Shown: positions 17,801-25,923, counted from the stretch's first letter. The stretch is 64,000 nt of DNA from a bacterium (GCA_036504735.1 DASXUQ010000017.1:345349-409348), one strand, 5' to 3'. Notes: generated by a model from the sequence alone, not told the origin. Translations and numbers: made by a program.

Positions 17801-18978
17801 CGATCCCTTCGGCGATGGGGCCCAATGCCATGATTGCGCCGTTCTGGGATGATTTGCGCGTGGCCGGCCAATCATCGATGACGTCGCATCCGGAAGGCCG
17901 GAGTTCTCTGGATCAGGGAAGCCCCACCTGTCCGGGAACCATCATCACTTCTACACCCTATGCCGATTCCGGAACAACTGTCAATCAGGGCAATGACTAC
18001 TCCGGCTCAACCTGTGCGGTGTCCAACAGCGCCGATGTCTTTTACCAGCTCACGCCGGACGTCACCACCACCTACACCATCTCCCTCTGTGGCAGCAACT
18101 ACGACACCGGCCTGATGATTCGCAGCGGCGGCCCCTGTCCGGGCATCACCGAAGTTGCTTGCAACGATGATTACGGCCCCTGCGGCACTGGCTCACAGAT
18201 TGCCCGGACCCTCGGCGCCGGAACCACCTATTACATCATCGTGGATGGCTACGGTACCTCTCAGGGCAACTACGTTCTGAACGTGACGCGCCTCGGCAAC
18301 CCGGATGGCGTCTACGTCTACCATGATCAGGCCAACCACCGCTTCATCATCGAGTGGAGCGGACTCAGCGTGTCCAAGTGGACCGGATCGAATCTGGAAC
18401 CCGAATCCTTTGAATGCATTCTCTATGAGCCCGGCTATCCTCCGACCCAGAGCGGCGACGGCGAGATTCTCTTCCAGTATCAAATCTGCGCCAATACCAC
18501 CGACGTCACATCCTCCAACGATTACGCCACGGTCGGTATCGAGAATCTTGACCAGACAGACGGCGTGCTCTACAGCTACTACAATCGCGTCAGCCCCGCC
18601 ATCCCCGGCGCGGCGCCCATGATCAGTGGCCGCGCCATTCTCTTTACCACGCAGAAGCTTCCCATCGATACTCCCGCCACGCCCCGCAATGTAACCGCGC
18701 TGCGTGTCGGCGATGACGTCCGGCTGCTGTGGAATCGCGTGACCACTGACGTCCATGGTGACCCCGTTCCGCCGATGCAATACAACGTCTACCGCAGTTC
18801 CAGCGTCCAGTTCATACCGGACGGCAGCACCTTTGTAGCAACAGTCAGTGATACGTCCTATCTTGACGTCAATCCCTCAGCGGCGCGCGCCTTTTACGTC
18901 GTGCGCGCCTATGCTCCCAATGCTGCCGGCGCGATGGGCAACGCCTCTGCTGTCAAGCGCGCCCGCCGCAACGAATAG
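14890..18978 (+). CDS. Secreted C25 (gingipain-like) peptidase-domain protein with inserted PPC domain
   Basis: The ATG at 14890 begins a clear signal peptide (MILKPILSAGIGLFMAAASFA). An upstream frame only adds charged residues overlapping the promoter. The N-terminal ~190 residues resemble the gingipain propeptide. The C25 domain spans about 200-555 (TYLFIVADNG, GYKVEIAG, FVCIAGDANG, DLLPDIAIGRL). The Cys position is kept (LTCGTNDF, about 436), but where gingipains have the catalytic GHG this protein has YRGYLG (about 407), so the His is missing and activity is doubtful. Then come Ig/CARDB-like repeats with a DDDNNGNSSGNGDG calcium-like loop, and an SNG/PFWDD module (about 890-1240) carrying an inserted PPC-like domain (about 1010-1135). 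The last domain is an Fn3. It has no sorting tail and ends in RARRNE, unlike the C25 protein at 42995-48001. Its role could be non-proteolytic. Confidence 0.88.
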   Translation: MILKPILSAGIGLFMAAASFAAWLPVESGNPVTEPQLSIRSLSSDTWQVDIQVPGVETDLQRVMLPGEPALESDDAPPLPVYSRFIALRSQGNPLVEIVSEEWIDLPGSESLSSEQFDTHALTADISPRQIMGGVSLALLRVFPVKQDPQAHTLRVLRHATLRLTESGASLPRPRAITETVANTLRPLVPNWDDMALDNLVERGTYLFIVADNGMVQSGIQNLATWRTRRGYKVEIAGPNEIANWSTSGIKAFIQSRYNGANPPLEFVCIAGDANGTYTVPCYTYGGGAGDWDYTRLDGTDLLPDIAIGRLCFASGAELAVITNKVLNYERDPVAIGGGTKPNWYAGAGLFAGGSGTSAVHTMRWVRERLLETGYPSSSIDTVYYTNESVDGSKITNSINSGVSIWCYRGYLGMNGFEGNDLSGLSNGRRLPFLLALTCGTNDFSTDDITERFVRVGNGGAVAAVGMSTSSTHTRFNNILMTGAMQGMLREGNRTTGGSLMRAKLELYRGYPTDSSNVAFFSGITTLIGEPAIDIFTGTPDTLHVNNPATAPVGTNHFDVSVTNRLGQPVADAWVNLVKGTEIFVAGRSDAAGSVSFNFSTTTAETLFVTATKHNCRPAISYTLITAGDPYVSLASQALIFDDDNNGNSSGNGDGKPNPGETIELPLRLRNWGPLTATGITATLTVNDPYVTALNVNTASYGSIAAGDSVAPAAPFVFSLASYFPSGHVVPFSLTVTDDASHVWTTAVSVTLSNSKYQFSSSVLTGAGNGILDPGEGAGLYFWLQNVGTRTSPANMTGYLRSSDPAVVITDSIGVFGSAGPTAQCRNSSNLWGISATLQAYPGERVPLTVTFPLANGFTDTVRTFLTIGSIASNAPTPADQYGYWAFDNTDAAYPRHPTYNWVEIDRRQGGSGTVIGLLDNADEQDATTVVDLPFTFRYYGQDYTQISVCSNGWLAMGASQAAYTDFRNYTIPSAMGPNAMIAPFWDDLRVAGQSSMTSHPEGRSSLDQGSPTCPGTIITSTPYADSGTTVNQGNDYSGSTCAVSNSADVFYQLTPDVTTTYTISLCGSNYDTGLMIRSGGPCPGITEVACNDDYGPCGTGSQIARTLGAGTTYYIIVDGYGTSQGNYVLNVTRLGNPDGVYVYHDQANHRFIIEWSGLSVSKWTGSNLEPESFECILYEPGYPPTQSGDGEILFQYQICANTTDVTSSNDYATVGIENLDQTDGVLYSYYNRVSPAIPGAAPMISGRAILFTTQKLPIDTPATPRNVTALRVGDDVRLLWNRVTTDVHGDPVPPMQYNVYRSSSVQFIPDGSTFVATVSDTSYLDVNPSAARAFYVVRAYAPNAAGAMGNASAVKRARRNE

Positions 18979-19005
18979 CCCGGGGACGCCGGACACGGTC
19001 CTATG

Positions 19006-19046
19006 AGACGCCGCAGGCTCTCCGGTTTGGAGAGCCTGCGGCGTCT
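19006..19046. terminator. Long bidirectional terminator between convergent genes
   Basis: A perfect 18-bp stem (19006-19023 with 19029-19046) closes a GGTTT loop. It contains the AGGCTCTCC/GGAGAGCCT core of the shared terminator family and sits between the C25-like gene and the membrane-protein gene. Confidence 0.8.
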
Positions 19047-19061
19047 GGAGACCTCTTGTGC

Positions 19062-19766
19062 TTATCCGTATTGCCGGCGCAGCCGGTAATGCGCCAGCAC
19101 AAAGGGCAGTTCCAGCGCGACCCAGCCCCACACCAGGACATGCGCCGAAATCGTGTACTTGGCATCCCACCACGGCCCGGGCAGCAGCGGCTGGAGGTGA
19201 TCGGAAAGCGCAAGGATCAACGCCCAGCAGCCAATGGGCAGCACAAACCGCCGCTTGGGATTCGTCAGCAGATCTACCGGCCTCCCCCGCAACCGGGGAA
19301 GAGCCAGACTCTTCACGACCACCGAACAGACAATCACAGAAATGGAAACCATCCACACGTTGTAGATCCGCATGCTGGTGGCATCCCAAAACTGCCCGCC
19401 GCTCCCCACAGCCTGAAGCTGCGGCGCAATCCCGTTCAATACCGCAAAGACATCGGCCAAAAGTACGGCCACGTATGCCGAGCGGCCGGGCACTCCCGAT
19501 AAGGCCAGCACCCATACAAAGATCGCGAAACCGTAGGCCACGCTGAGCCAGCGCACATCCCATCCTGCCAGTAGTCCGCTATCCACCGCAACATTAAACC
19601 CCATGTCCAACGACATGGGGATCCAGAACAGACCACCGAGATTCCGGCAAAGGAAAATCGCCAGCGAAAAGCCAACGTAATAAACGATGGTTTCCCAGGG
19701 CACGGTGGGACCTACAGGTATGACTAAAGTGAGAAAATAAAAGTTACTTGTTGGGCGGCCAGCCAT
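19062..19766 (-). CDS. Multi-pass membrane protein of unknown function
   Basis: The product has 234 aa with about six hydrophobic segments (IVYYVGFSLAIFL, WLSVAYGFAIFVWVLAL, AYVAVLLADVFAVL, WMVSISVIVCSVVV, LPIGCWALILAL, VLVWGWVALELPFVLAHY), so it is an inner-membrane protein. A short charged loop (RLRGRPVDLLTNPKRR) probably faces the cytoplasm. I do not recognise the family. The ATG overlaps the last 23 bases of the preceding gene and has no clear ribosome site, which suggests translational coupling. The true start could also be a little downstream. It shares the promoter at 20290 and the terminator at 19006. Confidence 0.7.
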   Translation of the reverse strand: MAGRPTSNFYFLTLVIPVGPTVPWETIVYYVGFSLAIFLCRNLGGLFWIPMSLDMGFNVAVDSGLLAGWDVRWLSVAYGFAIFVWVLALSGVPGRSAYVAVLLADVFAVLNGIAPQLQAVGSGGQFWDATSMRIYNVWMVSISVIVCSVVVKSLALPRLRGRPVDLLTNPKRRFVLPIGCWALILALSDHLQPLLPGPWWDAKYTISAHVLVWGWVALELPFVLAHYRLRRQYG

Positions 19767-20136
19767 GCAGATTGGTCGTCCGTCCGCTCTGAACTTCGTA
19801 CATCAGAGAGCCGTTCGGAAAATCCGTGGCCCCTACAGTCCATTCCGCTTCGACAAAATCCCAGTCTCCGTCCATCGCGTCATCAAACACCATCCCGAGA
19901 TCATGCGGACTGAGTTCTACGGATGCGACTCCGCCTTCGATTTTCAACACGAATTCCTTGCGGGTTGTCTGACCATTCTTCTGCGTAATCAGGGTGACCT
20001 TGTTCGACTCGCCGGCAGAGACATTGGTCAGCCGCAGTTGCACCGCCGCGTTTCTTTCCCACAACGCCTTAACCGTGGTATCCCCGGTCTGCAAGCTGTC
20101 ACCGTTCAGGGGCATGGCAAAGTGCTTGGTTGCCAT
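19744..20136 (-). CDS. Conserved-looking hypothetical protein, soluble, beta-rich
   Basis: The product has 130 aa with no signal peptide or membrane segment and is predicted cytoplasmic. The pattern of alternating strands (AAVQLRLTNVSAG, NKVTLITQKNG, RKEFVLKIEGG, WDFVEAEWTV) suggests a small beta-sandwich. No motif was recognised. AAGGAC lies 9 bases before the ATG. It is the first gene of a two-gene operon with the overlapping membrane protein, so the two may work together. Confidence 0.7.
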   Translation of the reverse strand: MATKHFAMPLNGDSLQTGDTTVKALWERNAAVQLRLTNVSAGESNKVTLITQKNGQTTRKEFVLKIEGGVASVELSPHDLGMVFDDAMDGDWDFVEAEWTVGATDFPNGSLMYEVQSGRTTNLHGWPPNK

Positions 20137-20289
20137 TATCGGTTTGTCCTTCGCTGAAAGATTTGCGTGGGAAACACCTCACCCGGCTCCGTGCGGCTTA
20201 CCCGGAGCGCAACCGCGCGTGAATGCCGCTGTGTCGAATCGCTTCCAATCTCTGCACCGGATAGTGCTCAGACACGCCTATTTGCACCA

Positions 20290-20318
20290 AAGGTAGCAAA
20301 TTAATCCATAGATGGCAA
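20290..20318 (-). promoter_or_regulatory. Promoter TTGCCA-17-TACCTT
   Basis: On the minus strand the -35 is at 20313-20318 and the -10 at 20290-20295. It implies a leader of about 145 nt before the hypothetical gene at 20136. Confidence 0.55.
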
Positions 20319-20506
20319 TAGAAAGATCACACTACATTCACATTCTCTTTATAAGACTATCCTTAATCTAATATCGAGGAACAGTCACGGGACCTATTCA
20401 TATTACTTCAACACCTACAAAGGTTTGTCTTTATGGAGTGGATAAATGCGACATGCAATTTCGCAACGGAGCAGGTAGAATAAACTTATAGAATAACTGT
20501 AGTTAG

Positions 20507-20512
20507 TATAAT
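20507..20512 (+). promoter_or_regulatory. Possible -10 box TATAAT
   Basis: A consensus TATAAT lies in the AT-rich stretch about 135 bases before the CoA-binding gene. No good -35 box is visible at 16-18 nt, so the call is tentative. Confidence 0.35.
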
Positions 20513-20647
20513 AGACCCGCCTCGAATGTCAGGGGTAGGGCAGGTGAACACCAGAGTAGAGTTCTGAGCACACCTCTTGTCCGTGAACAAATTGGCGAGT
20601 GCTGCGTAAACAAAGTAGACCATTGAATCTATAAGGAGATCATTGTC

Positions 20648-21103
20648 ATGACTTCTTCATCGTCTCCAGAAACCGGAACTGCCGCCGCGCCCAGTCTCGA
20701 AGACATCCGCCGGATTTTAAAGGAGAACAAGACCATTGCCGTCGTTGGGCTGTCCACCAAGCCGGATCGCCCCAGCAATTCCATACCGGCTTACATGCAG
20801 GAGCAAGGCTACCATATTATTCCCGTGAACCCAACCTTGCAGCAAGCCCTGGGCGAGACGGCTTATGCCAGTCTGCGGGATGTGCCCGGTCCCATCGACA
20901 TTGTCAACATCTTTCGCAAGTCGGATGACGTGCCGCCGGTTGTAGATGATGCCATTGCCAAAGGCGCCAAGGTGATCTGGATGCAACTGGGAATCGCCAA
21001 CGAAGCCGCGGCTGCCAAAGCCCGTGCCGCGGGAATCACGGTAATCATGGACCTCTGCATCGGCGCCACTCACCGCAAACTGCGCAAAGAGGGACTGGTT
21101 TGA
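20648..21103 (+). CDS. CoA-binding protein, YccU family
   Basis: The product has 151 aa and is a single Rossmann-fold CoA_binding domain. It has the glycine motif IAVVGLSTKPDRPSN (about 31-45), VNPTLQQALGETAY, VDIVNIFRKS-type strand-helix and KVIWMQLGIANEAAA with a late Cys in DLCIGATH. Family members bind CoA or acyl-CoA and resemble the CoA-binding domain of succinyl-CoA synthetase alpha. Their physiological role is not well defined. An ideal AAGGAG lies 10 bases upstream of the ATG. It is a single gene with a strong terminator. Confidence 0.9.
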   Translation: MTSSSSPETGTAAAPSLEDIRRILKENKTIAVVGLSTKPDRPSNSIPAYMQEQGYHIIPVNPTLQQALGETAYASLRDVPGPIDIVNIFRKSDDVPPVVDDAIAKGAKVIWMQLGIANEAAAAKARAAGITVIMDLCIGATHRKLRKEGLV

Positions 21104-21132
21104 CGAGCGCGGTTACTATCGCCAGTCCTGAT

Positions 21133-21166
21133 ACAGAACAGGCTCCCGGATAGGAGCCTGTTCTGT
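21133..21166. terminator. Bidirectional terminator with AGGCTCC stem
   Basis: A perfect 14-bp stem ACAGAACAGGCTCC (21133-21146) pairs with 21153-21166 around CGGATA. It serves the convergent CoA-binding and SDR genes. Confidence 0.85.
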
Positions 21167-21186
21167 TGATACGTCTTTATGTGGCT

Positions 21187-21954
21187 TCAACGCCGCGCGA
21201 GGCTGGCTTCAAATCCTGCGATGTCTTCCGAGTAGCGGCGCACCATCTCCGGTGACGCCGGGTTGGTATAAACCTCAGGCCGGGGATTATCCATTACTTC
21301 GGCGATGACTGCCGCTACCTCCTCTGCGGTCTGCGCTCCCTGTGCCGTAGTGCCCTGCCAGTTGGGGGTTCCACCCAGCGCATTTTCGAAGAACTGTGTC
21401 CTGACCACTCCCGGAAGCACCAGCGACACATGGATCTGCGGATAGGCCGCAAGGCTCATACGCAGATTGGCGGTCAGAATGTTCAGACCCGCCTTGGCCG
21501 CGCTGTAGGCCGCACGCAAGGGCACAAACGGCACTTTAGAGAGCACCGTCGACACATTGATCAGATGCCCTGCGCCGCGTTCGACAAAGTGCGGAATGAT
21601 CGCCTGCATACCGTACAGATCGGACTTCAGATTGATCGCAACCATCTGGTCCACCTCATCATCGGTGAGTTCTAACACGGGCTTGCTGATCCCTCTCCCC
21701 GCATTGTTCACCCACACATCCACGTGACCGAACCTCTCCAGCGCCATCACCTTCAATCGCTCCACATCGGCTCGGCGGGTAACATCCGTCACCACCACCA
21801 GGGCATTGTCCCCCACCTCAGAGGCCACAGTGCGGAGTTTCGCTTCCGTCCGCGCCGCCAGCACCACCTTGTTTCCCTGACCTCCCGCAAGCTTCGCCAG
21901 TGCCGCGCCAATTCCTTCGCTGGCCCCGGTGATCACGATTACGCCGTTGTTCAT
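21187..21954 (-). CDS. Short-chain dehydrogenase/reductase (SDR)
   Basis: The product has 255 aa and is a classical SDR: the nucleotide-binding motif TGASEGIG (9-16), DV in VVTDVTRR (binding the adenine end), NNAG (83-86), a Ser/Thr pair (S135/T136) and YSAAK (Y150, K154). LAAR with Arg35 after the second strand fits NADP(H) better than NAD(H), which is inference. It oxidises or reduces an alcohol/carbonyl whose identity the sequence does not show. It is a single gene converging on the CoA-binding gene. Confidence 0.92.
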   Translation of the reverse strand: MNNGVIVITGASEGIGAALAKLAGGQGNKVVLAARTEAKLRTVASEVGDNALVVVTDVTRRADVERLKVMALERFGHVDVWVNNAGRGISKPVLELTDDEVDQMVAINLKSDLYGMQAIIPHFVERGAGHLINVSTVLSKVPFVPLRAAYSAAKAGLNILTANLRMSLAAYPQIHVSLVLPGVVRTQFFENALGGTPNWQGTTAQGAQTAEEVAAVIAEVMDNPRPEVYTNPASPEMVRRYSEDIAGFEASLARR

Positions 21955-22063
21955 CGGATACTTCCTCTATGTGCTTCATGCCTTGGTTACCGTTTCACTT
22001 TCCCCTGAAACTCCCCTGTGCCCCATTTTGTTCGCATCGTCACGCCGCCGACGGAAAACTCCC

Positions 22064-22096
22064 ATAAGAAAAGGCAGCCTCGCCGAGACTGCCTTT
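22064..22096 (-). terminator. Intrinsic terminator of the metallophosphoesterase gene
   Basis: AAAGGCAG (22070-22077) pairs with CTGCCTTT (22089-22096). On the minus strand the hairpin ends in TTTTCTTATG. It lies 24 bases past the stop. Confidence 0.75.
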
Positions 22097-22119
22097 GATA
22101 CCTTGTACATGCTCCAGCC

Positions 22120-23133
22120 TTAGGCCAGAGAACTCGGCTCCTCATGAGATGGCATGCCGGCGGTTCCGTCGCCCATCAGCCGGACGTCCATTTCGCGTGC
22201 CGACACTTCCAATCCAAAGAAGGCCGATCCCCCGTGCTCACCGCTGTTCAACACCGGCACTCCGCTCTCGAGATAATAGGCATGGAGCGTGTGATAGTGC
22301 CCGTGCAGGATCATTTCGATGCGGTGCGCCCGCAGCATATCCACCAGCGCCGAACGGTTGACGAGCTGCATCTCCTTGGCGCAGGACTCCGAATGGGTTT
22401 TCAGCAAAAAGCTGAAGGGATGCATACAGTGATGCAGCGAGAGGATCTTGCGCCGCCGCCGGATCTCCGGAATGTTGAGCAGCGATTCCAAAGCCCGTAA
22501 ATCCACCCAGCCCGTCGACCCGCTCAGATTTTCCCCCAGCAGTGTCACATCCTTCGTCCGCATCACCTGCATGCCGTGCCGCAGCAGATTCATCAGGCTG
22601 TAAACCTTGGGCAGATAGAAACAGGTGTCCACGCCGATGATCGCCAGATTATTCGGCAGCAATTTGGCAAAGGGAAAGCCGCTGCGGCTGCGATAGGTGG
22701 CAATGCAGCCGTCGAATGCCCGCTCATAGTAGGAGCGGAAGCGGCCCAGTTCCCGGTCATAATCCCGTTCCCGGTAAGACGACAGACGGCGATGCAAATC
22801 CCGCAAGCGCGCGACGGTATCCTTCACCGTGCGCAGGCTGCGCATTCCCGCCAGCAGGCCGTCTGCCTTGGAGAACGTGCGGTAGATGAAGCCGTACATG
22901 TCATGATTCCCCGGCACCACCGTCAGCCGTTCGCAAGAGTCAAACCCGTACTGTGTCAGCAGTGACCTGAGCCCCCGAGCATACACCGCCCGCCCGTCAT
23001 CGGTCAGATCCCCGCTGATGATCAGATGATCCGGCTCGGAGGCCGCCACGGCAGCCAGCATGCTGCGCGCCTTCTCCCGGCTCGCGGTGGAGTAGTGCAA
23101 ATCAGACAGGTGAACAATTCGATACATGGCCAT
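22120..23133 (-). CDS. Calcineurin-like metallophosphoesterase
   Basis: The product has 337 aa with the full metal-binding set: DLH (D11, H13), GDLTDDG (D42), GNHD (N76, H77), a later His in LSLHHCMHP (about 240) and GHYH (about 280). Such enzymes use two metal ions to cleave phosphomonoesters or diesters. The substrate is unknown. A basic segment (about 95-140, many Arg and Lys, DLHRRLSSYRERDYDREL) is inserted after GNHD and probably forms a helical cap. There is no signal peptide, so it should act in the cytoplasm. MYR two codons later is an equally good start. Confidence 0.9.
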   Translation of the reverse strand: MAMYRIVHLSDLHYSTASREKARSMLAAVAASEPDHLIISGDLTDDGRAVYARGLRSLLTQYGFDSCERLTVVPGNHDMYGFIYRTFSKADGLLAGMRSLRTVKDTVARLRDLHRRLSSYRERDYDRELGRFRSYYERAFDGCIATYRSRSGFPFAKLLPNNLAIIGVDTCFYLPKVYSLMNLLRHGMQVMRTKDVTLLGENLSGSTGWVDLRALESLLNIPEIRRRRKILSLHHCMHPFSFLLKTHSESCAKEMQLVNRSALVDMLRAHRIEMILHGHYHTLHAYYLESGVPVLNSGEHGGSAFFGLEVSAREMDVRLMGDGTAGMPSHEEPSSLA

Positions 23134-23273
23134 CCATCACTTCAACTTTAACATCTATTAGAATATAGCATCTATTCCTGATATTCGGGTATAGAAATCT
23201 CCACGAAAATACAAAATTGCAGCAAAAGGAGGCATGTCTGAAGCACTCCGATCCGCAAAGACTAATCTCCACA

Positions 23274-23308
23274 ACAAAAAGCAGGCTCCCCAAACGTGAG
23301 GAGCCTGC
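23274..23308 (-). terminator. Intrinsic terminator with AGGCTCC stem
   Basis: GCAGGCTCC (23281-23289) pairs with GGAGCCTGC (23300-23308). On the minus strand it runs into TTTTTGTTGT, 64 bases past the propeller-protein stop. Confidence 0.85.
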
Positions 23309-23371
23309 GTGTAAGTCTACCTTTCAGACGAATACCGCAACAGGTAGAAGCTTCTTTAGCCGCTTATCGTC

Positions 23372-25672
23372 CTATTTCAGCAAAAGCAATTTTTGAGTTC
23401 GCGTCAGTGCCGGACTTTCCAGCCGCGCAAAGTACAATCCCGAAGCCAAGCCCGAGCCATCAAAGACCAGAGAATGTGATCCCGGCTCCATCATTCCATG
23501 GACCAGAGTCCGCACCACCCGGCCTGTCACGTCGCAGACATAAAGGTTCACGGGCGTTGCGGTGGGAAGTTCAAGCTTCATCGTGGTCAGTGCATTGAAA
23601 GGATTGGGATACGGTGCGTCGAAGGAGAAGTCTCGGGGCAAAAGATCGGGATCGGCATCCAGCGCGTCCGTAATGGTGAAATCCGCGGCGCTCTCGCCAT
23701 ATGTTAAACGATCCCGGACCGCTATCACCCGGATGCGGCAGTGGGTGCTGTTGACATTGGGAATGGTCCACGCCACACGGCCATCGTTGGGCCGGTTAGG
23801 TCCCACCGTCATCCACGTTCCACTGGGGTAATTGCTGTTCAGCAGCACCGCCACGTTGCCGTCGAGACGCGGTGCGTCCCACATCACGACGCGATGCTGC
23901 CCCACATGGAATACCTCGCCGCCGCTCGGCGTGCTCACGGTGATCGGTGTGGGCATAATCACAAAGTCGCCGTTGGTTTCGGCCATAATCTCCGGGCGGG
24001 TTGCCGAGGTCAGTCGTATCCGGCAATGGTTGGAAGCCGGCTGTGTGACCGACCACGGAATCCAGTCCAGCGACGATGTGACAATCAGCGTATCCCACGG
24101 CCCAGTCGGGTAATCGTGATTCACCTCAATGTGCAGATCGTCGGGAATGAAATACCTGTCCACGAACACTGTATCCAGATTGCCGCTCCACACCGTATCG
24201 CCTGCCTGCGGTGAACGTATCGCCAGCCGTGGATGGGTAATGATTATGTCGGCAGTTACGGTATCCGCCTGCGTGGTATCCTGATCATGGCGGACCCGGA
24301 ACCGTCCGTGCTCTGTCTCGGGAACAGTCACGTTCCACGTGAACTCGCCATCATTTGCCGTCGCTGCCGCCACCGGTTCCCACGTGCCGGAAGGGAAGTC
24401 CCGGTCCAGTTCGATGGTCACCGTGCCGCCACGGGGCAGCGCGTCCCACTGGAGGGCATAGACGGAATCTACCAGCAGGACATCGTGGCCCGCTGGATGG
24501 CGCAGCATCAGTCGCTCGTGGGCCATCCGTGCCAGCCACATCCGGTTGCCGCCTGTACTCGGCCAAAACGTTCCGGCCAGAGCATAACTGCTGTCCGGCA
24601 TCACCGAAATCCCGTAAAACTGGGCAGTGCCAACACCCGCGGTATAGGTCTCCGCCAGCACCAGGTCGCCCTGCGCCGAGTAGCGCAGCAGAAGTCCACA
24701 GGGGTAGTCCGGGTACATGGATTCATAGTAACCGCTCACCACGCAGCCGCTGTCCGGAGTCAGGGCCACGGAATAGCCATACGATGTCTGAGGATGCGGG
24801 GCACGCCAGACACGCATCCACAAGAGTTCGCCGTGACTGTCCAACCGTGCAACCAGAGTGCCTTGCTGGGTGTAGTTCACGTCATTGGACGTGCCCGTCA
24901 CATAGAACCCGCCGTCCGCTGTCTGCACAATACCGTAGCCACCTTCCGGCCCTTCATACCCAATGGCGCGCGTCCACATCAGACGCCCGTCGCGCTCAAA
25001 CCGGATGACCAGCAACTGGGATTGCATACGATCCGCGTATGCCGCCGTGCCCACGATGGCATAACCGCCGTCGCGCGTCTGAATCACGGCAGCAAGACTC
25101 TGATAGTCCGCTTCGAAGTAGAGCTGACGCCATGTGATCGATCCGACGCTGTCCACCTTCATTAGGATGATGCCGGATGAATCCCAGTCCTCAGCGGTGC
25201 CCCCGAGAACCAGTCCGCCGTCGGCTGTGGCCGCGAGATCATGACTCGTGAGATCGCCGGCAGGATCTCGATATACCCGGGAATTCAGGATGGCACCCGT
25301 CGTGTCCACCTCGTCCACCCGGATTCCCCGTCCCGAGTCGGAGAACGCGCTGTTCCCGCAGAAATAGTAGCGGCCACTCTGCCCGGCGGCAAATCCGCTG
25401 AAGGACTGTGTGCCGTCGCCGTAGTCATGGGACCAGAGCAGAATGCCCTGCGCATCCAGCCGGGCCATGTACCCATACAATCTGTTGTCGCTTTCCCATT
25501 TCTTCCCGCCCATCAGAAAACCGCCATCCGCCCGCCCGTGCAGCGAAAAGAATTCAGCGCCGCCCGCGCCCGCGGTCCATGTCCGTGTCCAGAGGGTATC
25601 CGGATTATACTGGCCCCAACCAAGGGAAACCAGCATCGCCAATCCGCCGATGCAGCCCAGCAGGTTTTTCAT
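23372..25672 (-). CDS. Secreted seven-repeat beta-propeller protein with Ig-like repeats and T9SS tail
   Basis: The start at 25672 is chosen for GGAGGGATTGCT before the ATG and for the signal peptide MKNLLGCIGGLAMLVSLGWGQ. A longer frame adds 17 residues. About residues 25-385 hold seven repeats of ~50 aa with the pattern W...G....S...T.DGG(Y/F).(V/I).G, consistent with one seven-bladed propeller. Three Ig-like repeats follow (about 395-660), each with WD.....G.V.(I/L).....(Y/F)PSG.W and a C-terminal (C/F)RIR strand. The T9SS tail is at about 675-766 (YPNPFNALTTMK, LASGLYFARL, KLLLLK). I see no catalytic residues. Repeats of this type are common in uncharacterised surface proteins. It is a single gene. 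Confidence 0.88.
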   Translation of the reverse strand: MKNLLGCIGGLAMLVSLGWGQYNPDTLWTRTWTAGAGGAEFFSLHGRADGGFLMGGKKWESDNRLYGYMARLDAQGILLWSHDYGDGTQSFSGFAAGQSGRYYFCGNSAFSDSGRGIRVDEVDTTGAILNSRVYRDPAGDLTSHDLAATADGGLVLGGTAEDWDSSGIILMKVDSVGSITWRQLYFEADYQSLAAVIQTRDGGYAIVGTAAYADRMQSQLLVIRFERDGRLMWTRAIGYEGPEGGYGIVQTADGGFYVTGTSNDVNYTQQGTLVARLDSHGELLWMRVWRAPHPQTSYGYSVALTPDSGCVVSGYYESMYPDYPCGLLLRYSAQGDLVLAETYTAGVGTAQFYGISVMPDSSYALAGTFWPSTGGNRMWLARMAHERLMLRHPAGHDVLLVDSVYALQWDALPRGGTVTIELDRDFPSGTWEPVAAATANDGEFTWNVTVPETEHGRFRVRHDQDTTQADTVTADIIITHPRLAIRSPQAGDTVWSGNLDTVFVDRYFIPDDLHIEVNHDYPTGPWDTLIVTSSLDWIPWSVTQPASNHCRIRLTSATRPEIMAETNGDFVIMPTPITVSTPSGGEVFHVGQHRVVMWDAPRLDGNVAVLLNSNYPSGTWMTVGPNRPNDGRVAWTIPNVNSTHCRIRVIAVRDRLTYGESAADFTITDALDADPDLLPRDFSFDAPYPNPFNALTTMKLELPTATPVNLYVCDVTGRVVRTLVHGMMEPGSHSLVFDGSGLASGLYFARLESPALTRTQKLLLLK

Positions 25673-25893
25673 AGCAATCCCTCCCGGAAGATGTGGAAGA
25701 TCCACTGATGTTGTCATTGCCAATTCCGGCGCGGCCCATATGCCCCGGCGCGCAACGGATGCCGATTGAATCAGCTATAATGTGGGATATTGCCATGAAA
25801 TAATCAAGAGAAAAGCAAAATTTCTTAACATATTCTATCCGGATGTGTTCGTCCTGAATGTGATCTGCAAGAGCAAGACAGAATGGAAGTAAT

Positions 25894-25923
25894 AAGCAAC
25901 GGGTCAGGCTTTCGCCTGACCCG
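25894..25923 (-). terminator. Intrinsic terminator (CGGGTCAGGC stem)
   Basis: CGGGTCAGGC (25900-25909) pairs with GCCTGACCCG (25914-25923). The minus-strand tail is TTGCTTATT. The flank AGCAACGGGTCAG recurs at the weaker terminator at 32249-32280. Confidence 0.8.

Larger units (their letters stand above)
20137..20647. other. Divergent intergenic region, AT-richer than its surroundings
   Basis: It separates the minus-strand hypothetical operon from the plus-strand CoA-binding gene. From about 20290 to 20530 it is visibly more AT-rich. It carries a promoter for each direction (20290-20318 and near 20507) and no plausible gene. Confidence 0.6.

Noticed and set aside
14890-18978. PorU, the T9SS sortase (also a C25 protein)
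   Set aside because: The His motif is missing, and the domain set (SNG module, PPC, Fn3) differs from PorU. There are no T9SS genes nearby.
20137-20647. AT-rich segment as a horizontally acquired island or origin
   Set aside because: It is only about 250 bases long, has no iterons or DnaA-box cluster that I can see, and is explained by divergent promoters.
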